From the NCBI GenBank assembly GCA_045106985.1, contig JBGCFQ010000036.1:13695-77694 (forward strand): DNA of 64,000 bases, in the 5' to 3' direction. Shown here piece after piece: positions 16,330 through 26,310 of this stretch (positions within the stretch are counted from its first letter, which is position 1; each line of letters begins with the position of its first letter). Under the pieces are notes generated by a model that saw nothing but the letters and a program-made list of their open reading frames with translations, did not search any database and was not told where the DNA came from. Origin of the DNA: JAUIET01 sp045106985 (GTDB lineage: Bacteria > Pseudomonadota > Gammaproteobacteria > Pseudomonadales > JAUIET01). A program made the translations under genes and the position numbers.

Positions 16330-19137
16330 CTAGGTATACCGCCTTTCTTCACCTTCACCAGCGACATTGGTCACGCAACGTTTGCACAATTCAGGGTGCG
16401 TATCGTTAGAACCGACGTCAGCCCGATAGTGCCAACAGCGCTCACACTTAGCTTCGTCACTGGCTGAAACCACTACCTTCAATTCCGGTATGTCAGTTTC
16501 TGCGGCTGTCGCTGGCGCACTTTCAAGCGAGCGTACCTCTGCACTTGAGCTAATGAGCAAAAAACGAAGTTCATTGTCCAAAGTACCAAGCGTGTGCGCT
16601 AAACTTTCTGAACAGTACAGGGTGACATCGCAGCTTAGCGAAGCACCTACTTTCTTTTCTGCACGCTGTAGTTCCATTTCCTTGTTAACCGCTGTTTTAA
16701 CAACAGCAAGCTGCAGCCAAAACTCATCATTTACGCCGCTCACCGCAGGCAATTCATACCACTGTTCAACAAACACCGTATCGCTGCGCTCGCCTGGAAG
16801 GTGCTCCCAAACTTCGTCCGCAGTGAACGATAAAATGGGCGCAATCCACCGAACCATCGCTTCGCTAATATGATACATAGCGGTCTGCGCAGACCTCCGG
16901 CCCAGTGAATCCAGTTGCATAGTGTACTGGCGGTCTTTAATAATATCTAAATAGAAACCACCCAAGTCCGAGATACAAAAATTGTGCAGCTTCTGGTAAA
17001 TAATATGGAATTGGTGATTGGCATAGGCATCAACTATTTGTGTTTGAAGCTCAATGGTCTTTTGCACAGCCCACTTATCCAGAGCTAACATTTCCTCAGC
17101 AGCAACTGCATGATTCTCAGGCTCGAAGCCATTTATATTCGACAACATAAAGCGAATCGTATTTCGAATACGGCGGTAGGAATCTGCCGTTCGTTTGAAA
17201 ATTTCATCTGATACGGCTATTTCGTCCCGGTAGTCTGTAGCAGCGATCCACAAGCGCAGCACGTCGGCACCTAAAGTCTGCATAATTTTCTGGGGCGCAA
17301 TAACGTTGCCAAGTGACTTTGACATTTTTCGACCGTCTGAATCGACCGTGAAACCGTGTGTCATAGCCGCCTTATAGGGCGCGACACCGTTAATAGCTAC
17401 AGATGTTAGTAGCGATGACTGAAACCAGCCACGGTGCTGATCCGAACCTTCAAGATACATGTCGGCTGGCGCTTGAAGAGATTCGTTAGCGCCAAGTACG
17501 CATTCATGTGACGCGCCCGAATCAAACCAAACATCTAAAGTATCTTCTACTTTCTCAAACGAACTTGCCTCATCGCCAAGCAACTGCTCTGGATCAAGGG
17601 AAAACCAGGCTTCAATGCCGTCTTTCTCTACTAGTAATGCAACTTGTTCAATGAGCTCAGCGGTGCGCGGATGTAACTCTGCTGTTTCCTTATGAATAAA
17701 CAGTGCAATCGGAACACCCCAGGTTCGCTGCCGGGAAATACACCAATCTGGTCTGCTCTCCAACATTGCACTGATTCGACCTTTGCCCCAAGAAGGTAAC
17801 CACTCAACGTTTTCAACCGCCTCGTTAGCTTTCTCTAGCAAACCATTGGTATGCATACCTACAAACCACTGTGGCGTGGCTCTGAATATCAATGGTGTTT
17901 TATGTCGCCAGCAATGCGGGTAACTGTGCTCGAAGTTTTCGAAATAAAACAAACGTCCTACTTCTTCGAGTTTCTCTACAACCGCCGAGTTCGCCTTCAT
18001 AACATGTTGGCCAGCAAAGAACTCAGTATCAGGCAGAAAGACACCGTTGCTGCCCACCGGATTGAGAACGTCTATGTCATATTGCTTGCATACCTTGAAG
18101 TCGTCTGCACCGTGCGCTGGTGCAGTGTGAACAGCACCGGTCCCTGCATCGGTCGTAACGTGCTCGCCGAGTAACAGCATAGATTCACGATCATAGAAAG
18201 GATGTTGCAGCGCTATTCGATCTAGCACCTCTCCTTTACAGCGACCAATAAGTTCATGCTCTTCGATACCGCCACTTTGTAAAACCGTTTCCAGCAATTC
18301 TTCAGCTACTACGACATTGACCGGTTTGCCATCGCGCTGCAGTCGCACTGCGACATAGTCGACAGTAGGATGGACAGAAACAGCTAAATTGGCGGGTATA
18401 GTCCACGGTGTAGTCGTCCAAATCAGAACTGACCAAGTACCCTCATTGTTCGGCTGCTCAAACGCCGACGCTAACTCCACGTTATCAACAGCGTCAAAGT
18501 ACACATAGATCGAAGGCGATTGCTTGTCCTTATATTCAACTTCTGCCTCAGCCAACGCAGACCCGCAATCGGTGCACCAATGAACTGGCTTAAAGCCTTT
18601 CTCAACATGCCCATTAGCGATGATTTTGCCGAGTGTGCGTATTTGGTCAGCTTCGTACTGATAGTTCATGGTGAGATAAGGATTGGCCCAATCACCAATC
18701 ACACCGAGTCTCTGAAAGCCCGCACTTTGTTTTTCAACCTGCGTTTGGGCGTATTCCCGGCATTTCACACGAAACGCCGCGGCATCAATTTTTACGCCAG
18801 GCTTACCGACCTTCTTTTCAACATTTAGCTCAATAGGCAGACCATGGCAGTCCCAACCAGGTACGTAGGGCGCGTCAAAGCCATCAAAATAACGGGACTT
18901 TACAATGATGTCCTTAAGGATCTTATTCACCGCATGACCGATATGAATTTCCCCATTTGCGTAGGGCGGTCCGTCGTGCAAAATGTATTTTTCTCTACCA
19001 GCAGCCGCTTCACGCATACGCTGATAGAGATTCATATCGTCCCAGCGCTTTTGCATCTGCGGCTCACGATTAGCGAGATTGGCCTTCATAGGAAAGCCAG
19101 TATTAGGCAGGTTTAGAGTTGATTTGTAATCAGTCAT
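16330..19137 (-). CDS. ileS: Isoleucyl-tRNA synthetase IleS
   Basis: A 935-residue class I aminoacyl-tRNA synthetase. It has the HIGH motif in GEIHIGHAVNKILKD, a large CP1 editing domain (WTTTPWTIPANLAV, HTAPAHGADD), KMSKS in GRKMSKSLGNVI, and the C-terminal zinc knuckle CERCWHY...CKRC. It charges tRNA-Ile. The length matches the bacterial (E. coli-like) form. The start overlaps the ribF 3' end by eight bases. Confidence 0.98.
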   Translation of the reverse strand: MTDYKSTLNLPNTGFPMKANLANREPQMQKRWDDMNLYQRMREAAAGREKYILHDGPPYANGEIHIGHAVNKILKDIIVKSRYFDGFDAPYVPGWDCHGLPIELNVEKKVGKPGVKIDAAAFRVKCREYAQTQVEKQSAGFQRLGVIGDWANPYLTMNYQYEADQIRTLGKIIANGHVEKGFKPVHWCTDCGSALAEAEVEYKDKQSPSIYVYFDAVDNVELASAFEQPNNEGTWSVLIWTTTPWTIPANLAVSVHPTVDYVAVRLQRDGKPVNVVVAEELLETVLQSGGIEEHELIGRCKGEVLDRIALQHPFYDRESMLLLGEHVTTDAGTGAVHTAPAHGADDFKVCKQYDIDVLNPVGSNGVFLPDTEFFAGQHVMKANSAVVEKLEEVGRLFYFENFEHSYPHCWRHKTPLIFRATPQWFVGMHTNGLLEKANEAVENVEWLPSWGKGRISAMLESRPDWCISRQRTWGVPIALFIHKETAELHPRTAELIEQVALLVEKDGIEAWFSLDPEQLLGDEASSFEKVEDTLDVWFDSGASHECVLGANESLQAPADMYLEGSDQHRGWFQSSLLTSVAINGVAPYKAAMTHGFTVDSDGRKMSKSLGNVIAPQKIMQTLGADVLRLWIAATDYRDEIAVSDEIFKRTADSYRRIRNTIRFMLSNINGFEPENHAVAAEEMLALDKWAVQKTIELQTQIVDAYANHQFHIIYQKLHNFCISDLGGFYLDIIKDRQYTMQLDSLGRRSAQTAMYHISEAMVRWIAPILSFTADEVWEHLPGERSDTVFVEQWYELPAVSGVNDEFWLQLAVVKTAVNKEMELQRAEKKVGASLSCDVTLYCSESLAHTLGTLDNELRFLLISSSAEVRSLESAPATAAETDIPELKVVVSASDEAKCERCWHYRADVGSNDTHPELCKRCVTNVAGEGEERRYT

Positions 19138-20098
19138 TTAGTGTCCGCTCCAAGCCGAAAAAATCGTGAGCTTGGTCAATGTCTTTGTGAATCTGTATTT
19201 TTAATTCGTCAATAGAAGGGAACTTGCGCTCGTCTCTCAGCCGTTTTAAAAATCGTACATGCAACGTTTTGCCGTATAAGTTGCCCTTAAAACCGAGCAA
19301 GTGCACTTCCAATATGGCCTTAACGAGGTCTCCCATTGTTGGCCGAGTACCAACATTTGCTACCCCCGGCAGCACTGCTCCGTCGATCCCTTCGACCTGA
19401 ACGGCGTACACGCCAGCTAGAGCTGAACGATAGCGATGCATCTCGATATTAGCCGTTGGTGCGCCTAAGGTTCTCCCAGCCTGTTTTCCATAAATCACTT
19501 TGCCACTTATTTGATAGGGCTTGCCTAGCAACTGTTCTGCCAGTTCAAAATTATCATCAAGCAATGCCTGCCGAATACGTGTACTCGACACTCGTTCGCC
19601 ACCAATCGCAAAGGTGCTGCTATCTTCAACCTGGAAATTATGCCGTTCGCCTAGCTCACGCAACAGCCCAAAGTCTCCCTCGCGATCGTGCCCAAACCTG
19701 AGATCGTCGCCAACCACCATGTATCGCACGCCGAGCTTGCCTACAAAAATATCTTCAATAAAATCTCGCGCCGTGACTTCGCTCAATGCCTGGGTGAAGC
19801 GAACCCTCAACACACGGTCAAGGCCCACTTCGCGAAGCGCCATAAACTTCTCACGAAAGCTCATCAGTCTGGGAGGCGCTTCAGCAGGTGCGAAGTACTC
19901 CCGAGGCAGAGGTTCCAACACAATAATGGTACTGGGCAGCTGCAGCTCTCTAGCCTTCTCGATAAGCCCACGCAGCACTCTCTGATGCCCTAGATGAACA
20001 CCATCAAAGGCGCCAATAGTCAGGGCACAGGGCTTATGTGGTGGGCGCAGATTGTGCAGCCCGCGAATCAGTTCCAATTTGCTTACCTTTTTGTGCAA
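19130..20098 (-). CDS. ribF: Bifunctional riboflavin kinase / FAD synthetase RibF
   Basis: A 322-residue enzyme making FMN and FAD. The N-terminal FAD synthetase nucleotidyltransferase half shows LTIGAFDGVHLGHQ and GDDLRFGHDREG. The C-terminal flavokinase half shows KVIYGKQAGRTLGAPTANI and EVHLLGFKGNLYGKTLHV. First gene of the cluster ending at ispH. A TATAAT hexamer on the minus strand (20141-20146) lies about 45 bp upstream. Confidence 0.97.
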   Translation of the reverse strand: MHKKVSKLELIRGLHNLRPPHKPCALTIGAFDGVHLGHQRVLRGLIEKARELQLPSTIIVLEPLPREYFAPAEAPPRLMSFREKFMALREVGLDRVLRVRFTQALSEVTARDFIEDIFVGKLGVRYMVVGDDLRFGHDREGDFGLLRELGERHNFQVEDSSTFAIGGERVSSTRIRQALLDDNFELAEQLLGKPYQISGKVIYGKQAGRTLGAPTANIEMHRYRSALAGVYAVQVEGIDGAVLPGVANVGTRPTMGDLVKAILEVHLLGFKGNLYGKTLHVRFLKRLRDERKFPSIDELKIQIHKDIDQAHDFFGLERTLND

Positions 20099-20140
20099 AC
20101 GCTTATATGGACAACTACGGCTATTAGTCGTAAGCCGATC

Positions 20141-20146
20141 ATTATA
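20141..20146 (-). promoter_or_regulatory. Candidate -10 box for ribF-ileS-lspA-fkpB-ispH
   Basis: On the minus strand the sequence reads TATAAT, an exact sigma-70 -10 hexamer, 43 bp before the ribF start. No strong -35 hexamer is seen 17 bp upstream, so the promoter assignment is tentative. Confidence 0.45.
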
Positions 20147-20205
20147 TCGCAGAAGAAATGCAGATCAGACTGATATTTTCGGGAATTCCTGAACCCTGAA
20201 ACAGA

Positions 20206-20224
20206 CGCTGGCTATAAGCCAGCG
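20206..20224 (-). terminator. Hairpin downstream of murJ
   Basis: CGCTGGCT-ATA-AGCCAGCG is a perfect eight-base-pair stem with a three-base loop, 49 bp after the murJ stop. The U-tract on the minus strand is poor, so it may be a weak terminator or a processing hairpin. Confidence 0.45.
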
Positions 20225-20272
20225 CTCAACTTTGATTCGAAACCGCCTGGAAAGGCCCAATCTTGAGGCACC

Positions 20273-21850
20273 TTAGTGCTTATTAAAATGAACAGGCCTG
20301 CCTCCCAGTGCAGCCAGCGCCACAAAGAAGACCAGACCGCCCCCGGCGCATAGCAACAGAGTCCGCATTACCCGCTCAGAAGCCGATAACGACAACCACA
20401 AGGATTGGTCACCTCGCAACACCATTAGGAATACTGTCATTAGCGCTGCAGAAACGAGCAGGCGAATGGCAACGGCTCTAAAACCGGGCTGCCACAGCAT
20501 AACCTTGTTTTTGAGCAGACCACGAAGCAGCGCTCCCGCGTTGAAGTAAGCAGCAACGCTGGTCGCCAGAGCCAGGCCAACATGCCCTATGTTCCAGATG
20601 AAATACAGCGGAAGGACAAACAGCAAATTCAACACCATATTGACCGCCATGGCCTGAACTGCAATTTTTACAGGCGTTTTCATGTCTTGCTGAGCATAGT
20701 AGCCAGTAGCAAGTACCTTAATCAGCATGAAGGCTAACAAGCCTAGCGCGTAGGCCTTGAGACTGTAACTGGCCATAGCAATGTCATTCAGCGTCAGCTT
20801 GCCGTAGTGGAACAGTGTCATTAACAAGGGCTCTGCTAATACCAACAAGGCCATTGTTGCAGGTAAGGCGATGAGCAGAATCATCCTTATCGCCCAATCA
20901 AGCGTTTCTGCAAAGCTGTTAGCCCCTTCGCCAGCGTGCTGGCGCGACAGGCTCGGCAGTACCACCGTTGCGATGGCTATCCCAAAAACACCGAGTGGCA
21001 ACTCGGCAAGCCGATCGGAATAAAACAACCACGATACGCTACCAGTTGGCAGAAACGAGGCGAGAATGGTGTCGAGCAGCAGGTTAATCTGCGACACCGA
21101 CACACCAAACAAAGCGGGCACCATCAGCCGCATAATGCGCCTTACACCTTCGTGCTCAAGATCTATGGCTGGGCGCGGCAACAGCCCAAGGCGAGCCAGA
21201 AACGGCAATTGCAACAATAGCTGAAGAATACCGGCAACAATTACGGCCCATGCCAGCGCAAAAACAGGTTCAACGAAATAATCGCTGAACACCAATGCTC
21301 CAACGATCAAGCTCACATTCAGCAAAACGGGAGTAAATGCCGGCACTGCGAACCGGCTGTAACTGTTGAGCACTGCACCGGCAAAACCTGTGAGTGAGAT
21401 CAGCAATAAATATGGAAAAGTGACGCGGAGCAGTTGTCCGGTTAATGCAAATTTCTCAGGCTGCCCAATAAACCCTGGCGCGAAAACAGCAGTGAGCAGC
21501 GGCGCTGCCAATACGGCGAACGCGCAAGTCAGGATCAGTGCTATGCCCAGCACGCCAGATACGCAATTGACCAAACGCTTAACGTCATCCACAGAACGTT
21601 GCGTTCTGTACTCAGACAGAACCGGCACGAAAGCCTGGGAGAAAGCACCCTCAGCAAACAAGCGACGTAAGAATTGTGGGATTTTGAATGCTACAAAAAA
21701 CGCGTCGGCATTACCGCTAGCACCAACCGTAATGGCCAAAACAACATCGCGGCATAAGCCTAGAATCCGCGACAACATGGTCATACAGCCAACGAGCAAG
21801 CTGGATTTCAATAAGCCCGCGGATTCTTCGGACGCGTCTTTGCTACTCAC
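20273..21850 (-). CDS. murJ: Lipid II flippase MurJ (MviN)
   Basis: A 525-residue polytopic membrane protein of the MVF/MATE fold. The N-terminus (LLKSSLLVGCMTMLSRILGLCRDVVLA) and VAFKIPQFLRRLFAEGAFSQAFVPVLSEY are MurJ signatures, and about 14 hydrophobic segments follow. It translocates lipid II across the inner membrane for peptidoglycan synthesis. It starts with GTG (21848-21850). In Pseudomonas, rpsT lies next upstream; here pyrB takes that place and no rpsT is seen. Confidence 0.96.
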   Translation of the reverse strand: MSSKDASEESAGLLKSSLLVGCMTMLSRILGLCRDVVLAITVGASGNADAFFVAFKIPQFLRRLFAEGAFSQAFVPVLSEYRTQRSVDDVKRLVNCVSGVLGIALILTCAFAVLAAPLLTAVFAPGFIGQPEKFALTGQLLRVTFPYLLLISLTGFAGAVLNSYSRFAVPAFTPVLLNVSLIVGALVFSDYFVEPVFALAWAVIVAGILQLLLQLPFLARLGLLPRPAIDLEHEGVRRIMRLMVPALFGVSVSQINLLLDTILASFLPTGSVSWLFYSDRLAELPLGVFGIAIATVVLPSLSRQHAGEGANSFAETLDWAIRMILLIALPATMALLVLAEPLLMTLFHYGKLTLNDIAMASYSLKAYALGLLAFMLIKVLATGYYAQQDMKTPVKIAVQAMAVNMVLNLLFVLPLYFIWNIGHVGLALATSVAAYFNAGALLRGLLKNKVMLWQPGFRAVAIRLLVSAALMTVFLMVLRGDQSLWLSLSASERVMRTLLLCAGGGLVFFVALAALGGRPVHFNKH

Positions 21851-21864
21851 CGAGTTAACTCAGC

Positions 21865-22884
21865 TTATTGCTGAAAGCGGCCGCCGGTATACCAGGCAAC
21901 CGGTCTAGCGCTCTTTTCGACCTGATCGACAACATTCAGCACGAGGGCAAACATAGCCATTCGCACTAACACGCCATTATCTGTTTGCCGAAAAATTGCC
22001 AGGTTAGGATTCTCGTTCAAGTCGTTGTCCAATTCATTAGCCGCAGAGCGCGAGTCTCTAGGCAGAGGATGCATGATCACTGTATTGGGCTCGCAATACT
22101 TAGTATAGATTGCCTGATTGAGTCGGTAGCGTCCGCGGTACAAATTGGCTTCTTCCTGGCTGGCAAAGCGCTCTTCCTGAATGCGCGTGGAGTATGCAAT
22201 ATCAACCTGGCTGATAGATTCCTCCAGTTGATCAGTCACTGTCACCTCATGGCCACGCTCACGTAAAAGCTCTATGTACTGCTCAGGCATGGCGAGTTCA
22301 CCAGGAGAGACGAGTGTTACTCGCACCTTTTTGTATAAGGAGAGAAGCTTGCAGATTGAGTGCACTGTACGACCGTATTTAAGGTCACCAATCAAAGCAA
22401 TTCTAAAATCGTCCAGGCTGCGACCCTTTGCGGCTAACTCGCTCTTGATCGTGTATAAGTCGAGCAATGCTTGGCTCGGATGTTCGTTGTCGCCATCACC
22501 GCCATTTAATACAGGCACTCGACTAGCGCTAGCAAACTCTGAGACAGACCCGGCTTTGGGATGCCGCATAACAATCGCATCGCTGTAACCACTCAGCACT
22601 CGGGCCGTGTCGTAAAGCGACTCGCCCTTTGCCAGCGCAGAATTTTCCATTCCGGTGGTTTCGCGGACCTCGCCGCCTAACAAATTAAACGCACTGCCAA
22701 AGCTGACCCGAGTACGCGTGCTGGGCTCAAAAAACATATTCCCAAGAATCGCACCGTCTAGCACTTTGGTTACCTTGCGACGGTGTGCGAACGGTTCCAT
22801 GCTATCAGCCACCGTAAAAATACGCTCTATATCACCCCGATCGAACTGGTCGATACTGAGAATATGGCTGCCGGTGAACTCCAC
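21865..22884 (-). CDS. pyrB: Aspartate carbamoyltransferase PyrB
   Basis: About 339 residues. It has the carbamoyl-phosphate motif FFEPSTRTRVSF, the K-loop ALAKGESLYDTARVL, MRHPKAGS, GGDGDNEHPSQALLDLYT and MHPLPRDS. It catalyses the first committed step of pyrimidine synthesis (carbamoyl phosphate + aspartate). The open frame begins at a TTG (22920), but the GTG at 22882-22884 is preceded by AGAGGA at good spacing and gives a family-like N-terminus (EFTGSHILSIDQFDR), so it is preferred. No pyrI or pyrC lies beside it. Confidence 0.93.
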   Translation of the reverse strand: MEFTGSHILSIDQFDRGDIERIFTVADSMEPFAHRRKVTKVLDGAILGNMFFEPSTRTRVSFGSAFNLLGGEVRETTGMENSALAKGESLYDTARVLSGYSDAIVMRHPKAGSVSEFASASRVPVLNGGDGDNEHPSQALLDLYTIKSELAAKGRSLDDFRIALIGDLKYGRTVHSICKLLSLYKKVRVTLVSPGELAMPEQYIELLRERGHEVTVTDQLEESISQVDIAYSTRIQEERFASQEEANLYRGRYRLNQAIYTKYCEPNTVIMHPLPRDSRSAANELDNDLNENPNLAIFRQTDNGVLVRMAMFALVLNVVDQVEKSARPVAWYTGGRFQQ

Positions 22885-23014
22885 TGTACTTCCTCTTGCT
22901 GTTGTTCGTGTTGCTACCAAGACTTAACTGATGGTGGTGGCCCAGTATGTAATGGCGAGCATGCTAACCCGTGCCCTTACTTCCTACAAGTTATGAGCTC
23001 TCTGGTACTTGTTT

Positions 23015-24445
23015 TCAGTCCGCTGTTAGCTCTCTATGAATAACCTCGGCATAATCCCGTAAATTGCCAGCCAGCGCCACTTCATCAGGGCGCTCAGCTG
23101 CTAGCTCAACCATTTCCTGCTGGAAGGCATCAAATCCAAACCCTTGCCCCTCTAAAAGAGCGTGTCGGCAATGGCTTTGCCATTTTTGACGCTGGTCTTC
23201 ACTCAAGGTTTCGGGAAAGTTTCGGGCTTGGTAACGCAACAGCAATTCTGGCAATCGATTATCTTCAAACCCGAAAGTTGTTTCTGCCAGCTCCTTTGCG
23301 GACGAACGCCGGACTTTCTCCATAAGCTTACGATCGGTGTGTGAGAAAAAACCACCTCCGTACAAGAGCGTGTTCACGTCGGCTGAAGGGTTACTCTCTG
23401 GGGCAGCGAATACAGACTCTAACTTATTTAGCCATTGCGTGTTTTTGCTCAGCGCTGTGGCGTGCTTCTGACATAAAGCCACATCCAACTTCACACGCTC
23501 TGCAGCTTTATCGTCCAGTAATTTCTGAGTGGCTACTATGGGGCTACGATTCAAGTGAATTGTTTTCAGCGGAACATTAATGCTGTTTTCACCTCGCTCG
23601 TTGGCCGGCATGTACAAGTGTTGTGAGAGTTCGGCCGCGCTAAGCTCAAACAGAGGGGAAGGATCATGTCTCAGGTCAACACAGATTACGCCATTCGAAT
23701 TTGTCGGGTGTTTTGCTACAGGTAATACTAATGTCGTGCAAAAGTACTCACTGGACAGCTTCGACGAGACATGCAGCAAGGGTTCTGCTGCAGTCGAGTC
23801 TAAAAGGTTGGCGACAAAGCGCTTGTTACGCAACTGCAACGCGTAGTCAAATAAGCGAGGCTTGCGGTCTTTGATGATTTTAGCCAGCGCTATGGTAGCT
23901 AACACATCAGACAAGGCGTCATGAGCATCTTCATGCTTAATGCCATTCGCGGCGCTGAGCAACTCTAAGCGAAAACTTGGTCGGCCATCCTCGCCCACTG
24001 GCCACTCTATGTCATCCGGTCGCAGCGCGCAGCAAAGTCGCACTACGTCTATCAGATCCCAACGCGAGTTTCCGTTCTTGTATTCCCGTTCATAAGCGTC
24101 ATAGAAATTGCGATACAAAGTGTAACGTGTAAATTCATCGTCAAAGCGGATGCTGTTATAACCGACAGAGCAAGTGCCCGGCTGCGACATTTCCGAGTGA
24201 ATTTTCGAAATGAATTCACGTTCGCTAACACCAAGAGAATTAGCATGCTGCGGGCTTATTCCGGTAACCGCAGACGCCATCGGATGCGGCAATATATCAG
24301 CAGAAAGCTTACAATAGAGGCGCAAAGGCGCCCCACAGATATTCAGATTTTCGTCGGTTCGAATTCCGGCGAATTGAATCGGGCGATCACGCGCAGGGTC
24401 AATACCCGTGGTTTCGTAATCGTGCCAATAAAAAGTCGTACTCAT
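23015..24445 (-). CDS. sbcB: Exodeoxyribonuclease I (SbcB/ExoI)
   Basis: A 476-residue DnaQ-fold 3'-5' single-strand DNA exonuclease. The DEDD residues are in FYWHDYETTGIDPARDRPIQ, the SVGYNSIRFDDEFTRYTLYRNFYDAYERE segment and KHEDAHDALSDVLATIALAK. The ExoI-specific C-terminal SH3-like and helical domains follow (LLLRYQARNFPETLSEDQRQKW). It works in mismatch repair and recombination. Stand-alone gene between pyrB and the fumarase. Confidence 0.95.
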   Translation of the reverse strand: MSTTFYWHDYETTGIDPARDRPIQFAGIRTDENLNICGAPLRLYCKLSADILPHPMASAVTGISPQHANSLGVSEREFISKIHSEMSQPGTCSVGYNSIRFDDEFTRYTLYRNFYDAYEREYKNGNSRWDLIDVVRLCCALRPDDIEWPVGEDGRPSFRLELLSAANGIKHEDAHDALSDVLATIALAKIIKDRKPRLFDYALQLRNKRFVANLLDSTAAEPLLHVSSKLSSEYFCTTLVLPVAKHPTNSNGVICVDLRHDPSPLFELSAAELSQHLYMPANERGENSINVPLKTIHLNRSPIVATQKLLDDKAAERVKLDVALCQKHATALSKNTQWLNKLESVFAAPESNPSADVNTLLYGGGFFSHTDRKLMEKVRRSSAKELAETTFGFEDNRLPELLLRYQARNFPETLSEDQRQKWQSHCRHALLEGQGFGFDAFQQEMVELAAERPDEVALAGNLRDYAEVIHRELTAD

Positions 24446-24481
24446 TAAAGTAGTCGCTGCGTCTGTGTCTCGTAAGCCACC

Positions 24482-26005
24482 TTACTGAACAGTGATCGCC
24501 CGCTCCTCGATTTTAGCGGCCCATTCCTGCGGTCCGGTTTGATGCACTGATTGACCTCGGCTATCAACCGCAACCGTTACCGGCATATCTTTTACTTCAA
24601 ATTCGTAAATAGCTTCCATCCCCATTTCAGGGAAGGCTACGACGCGCGAACCGGTGATCGCTTTCGATACAAGATAGGCTGCACCGCCTACCGCCATAAG
24701 ATAAACCGCTTTGTGTTCTTTAATAGCATCAATCGCAATCTGGCCGCGCTCAGCTTTGCCAATCATGCCGAGTAAACCGGTTTTCTCCAGAATCATCCCG
24801 GTGAACTTATCCATGCGAGTTGATGTAGTTGGCCCAGCTGGGCCCACGACTTCATCGCGCACTGCATCAACAGGCCCAACGTAATATATAAACCGCCCTT
24901 TCAAATCCACGCCGTCCGGCAAGCCTTCTCCGCTGTCGAACAGTTCCTGTATTTTCTTGTGCGCCGCATCGCGACCGGTCAGCATCTTGCCACTTAGCAA
25001 AACAGTCTCGCCGGGTTGCCATTCCTGTATGTCTTCGGGGCTGAGTTCATCCATGTTTACCCGGCGTGCACTTGGGCCAACATCCCAGGTAATTTCAGGC
25101 CAGTCTTCCAGGTTTGGCGGTGTTTGTTTGGCGGCACCACTGCCGTCCAACTCAAAGTGCGCATGACGCGTCGCCGCGCAATTTGGGATCATCGCAACAG
25201 GCAACGAGGCCGCGTGCGTTGGATAGTCCATTATTTTTACGTCCAGCACGGTTGTTAAGCCGCCCAAACCCTGCGCACCAATACCGAGCTTGTTGACCGC
25301 ATCCATAATTTCCAGCCGCAATTCCTCGGCCCGGTTCTGGGGGCCGCGCTCGCGCAACTCATGAATGTCTATCGGGTCCATCAGCGACTCTTTGGCCATT
25401 AGCGCGGCTTTCTCTGCCGTGCCGCCAATGCCTATTCCGAGCATACCTGGTGGGCACCAGCCCGCACCCATGGTGGGAACCGTTTTAACAACCCAATCGA
25501 CTATGCTGTCGGAGGGGTTAAGCATCGCCATTTTCGATTTATTTTCCGAGCCACCGCCTTTGGCTGCCACTGTTACATCAACGGTATCGCCAGCGACAAC
25601 TTCCATGTGAATAACAGCGGGCGTATTGTCTTTGGTGTTCGTTCGGGCGCCAGCTGGGTCAGCCAAAATACTCGCGCGCAGCACATTGTCGGGATGAGTG
25701 TAGGCGCGGCGCACACCTTCGTTGATCATATCGGCAACGCTCATTTCAGCGTCCCATTGAACGTTCATGCCGATCTTTATGAACACAGTTACGATGCCAG
25801 TATCCTGGCAGATTGGCCGATGCCCTTCGGCGCACATGCGTGAGTTAATCAATATCTGCGCCATAGCATCTTTGGCGGCCTGCGACTCTTCGCGCTCATA
25901 GGCCTCAAACACGGCCTGAATAAAATCTTTTGGATGATAGTAAGAAATAAATTGCAGAGCGTCGGCAACGCTATCGATTAGGTCGTCTTGGCAAATTACT
26001 GGCAT
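24482..26005 (-). CDS. fumA: Fumarate hydratase, class I (iron-sulfur)
   Basis: A 507-residue class I fumarase interconverting fumarate and malate in the TCA cycle. N-terminal alpha-type domain: AEGHRPICQDTGIVTVFIKIG, ASILADPAGARTNTKDNTPAVIH, GGGSENKSKMAMLNPSDS, GWCPPGMLGIGIGGTAEKAA. C-terminal beta-type domain: LSGKMLTGRDAAHKKI, YYVGPVDAVRDEVVGPAGPTTSTRMDKF. Cysteines fit an oxygen-sensitive [4Fe-4S] cluster. It resembles E. coli FumA/FumB; the symbol is given at the family level. Confidence 0.93.
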   Translation of the reverse strand: MPVICQDDLIDSVADALQFISYYHPKDFIQAVFEAYEREESQAAKDAMAQILINSRMCAEGHRPICQDTGIVTVFIKIGMNVQWDAEMSVADMINEGVRRAYTHPDNVLRASILADPAGARTNTKDNTPAVIHMEVVAGDTVDVTVAAKGGGSENKSKMAMLNPSDSIVDWVVKTVPTMGAGWCPPGMLGIGIGGTAEKAALMAKESLMDPIDIHELRERGPQNRAEELRLEIMDAVNKLGIGAQGLGGLTTVLDVKIMDYPTHAASLPVAMIPNCAATRHAHFELDGSGAAKQTPPNLEDWPEITWDVGPSARRVNMDELSPEDIQEWQPGETVLLSGKMLTGRDAAHKKIQELFDSGEGLPDGVDLKGRFIYYVGPVDAVRDEVVGPAGPTTSTRMDKFTGMILEKTGLLGMIGKAERGQIAIDAIKEHKAVYLMAVGGAAYLVSKAITGSRVVAFPEMGMEAIYEFEVKDMPVTVAVDSRGQSVHQTGPQEWAAKIEERAITVQ

Positions 26006-26076
26006 GTTGGGGTCCTTGGTGAATCTATTTCGTAATTGTACTACAGGAAGGGTCGTTCAAATACTTGGGCGATACC

Positions 26077-26252
26077 GAGCTGCGGAACCATAGGCAGTGC
26101 GCGGCCGAGAGCGGGCCTTCGGCTTCCCTCTCTGCGCGACTTACAATCTGGTCGTTCACCTTCGCATCCCTGTGCATTTGACCTGATTGAAAGCCACTTC
26201 GCTCGGCCTTTGCTCTCTGATTGGCCTCGCACTGTCTATAGTTCCGCATCTC
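26077..26252. repeat. Long imperfect palindrome, element A
   Basis: Arms at 26077-26106 and 26223-26252 are inverted repeats matching at 26 of 30 positions (left arm begins GAGCTGCGGAAC, right arm reverse complement GAGATGCGGAAC). The 116-bp interior contains a core, 26113 to about 26180, that is homologous to the minus strand of element B. It lies 70 bp upstream of the fumarase gene. Confidence 0.8.
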
Positions 26253-26310
26253 TCAGCGCGTAATTCAAGTTATGTAGGAATGTTACGGGAGCGCTAGCGA
26301 GTACTTAGCT

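Noticed and set aside
19521..19985. 154-codon plus-strand frame
   Set aside because: Antisense to ribF.
20099..20272. rpsT (ribosomal protein S20) expected near murJ/ribF from Pseudomonas synteny
   Set aside because: No frame for an S20-like protein exists in this gap or upstream of murJ; the gene must be elsewhere.
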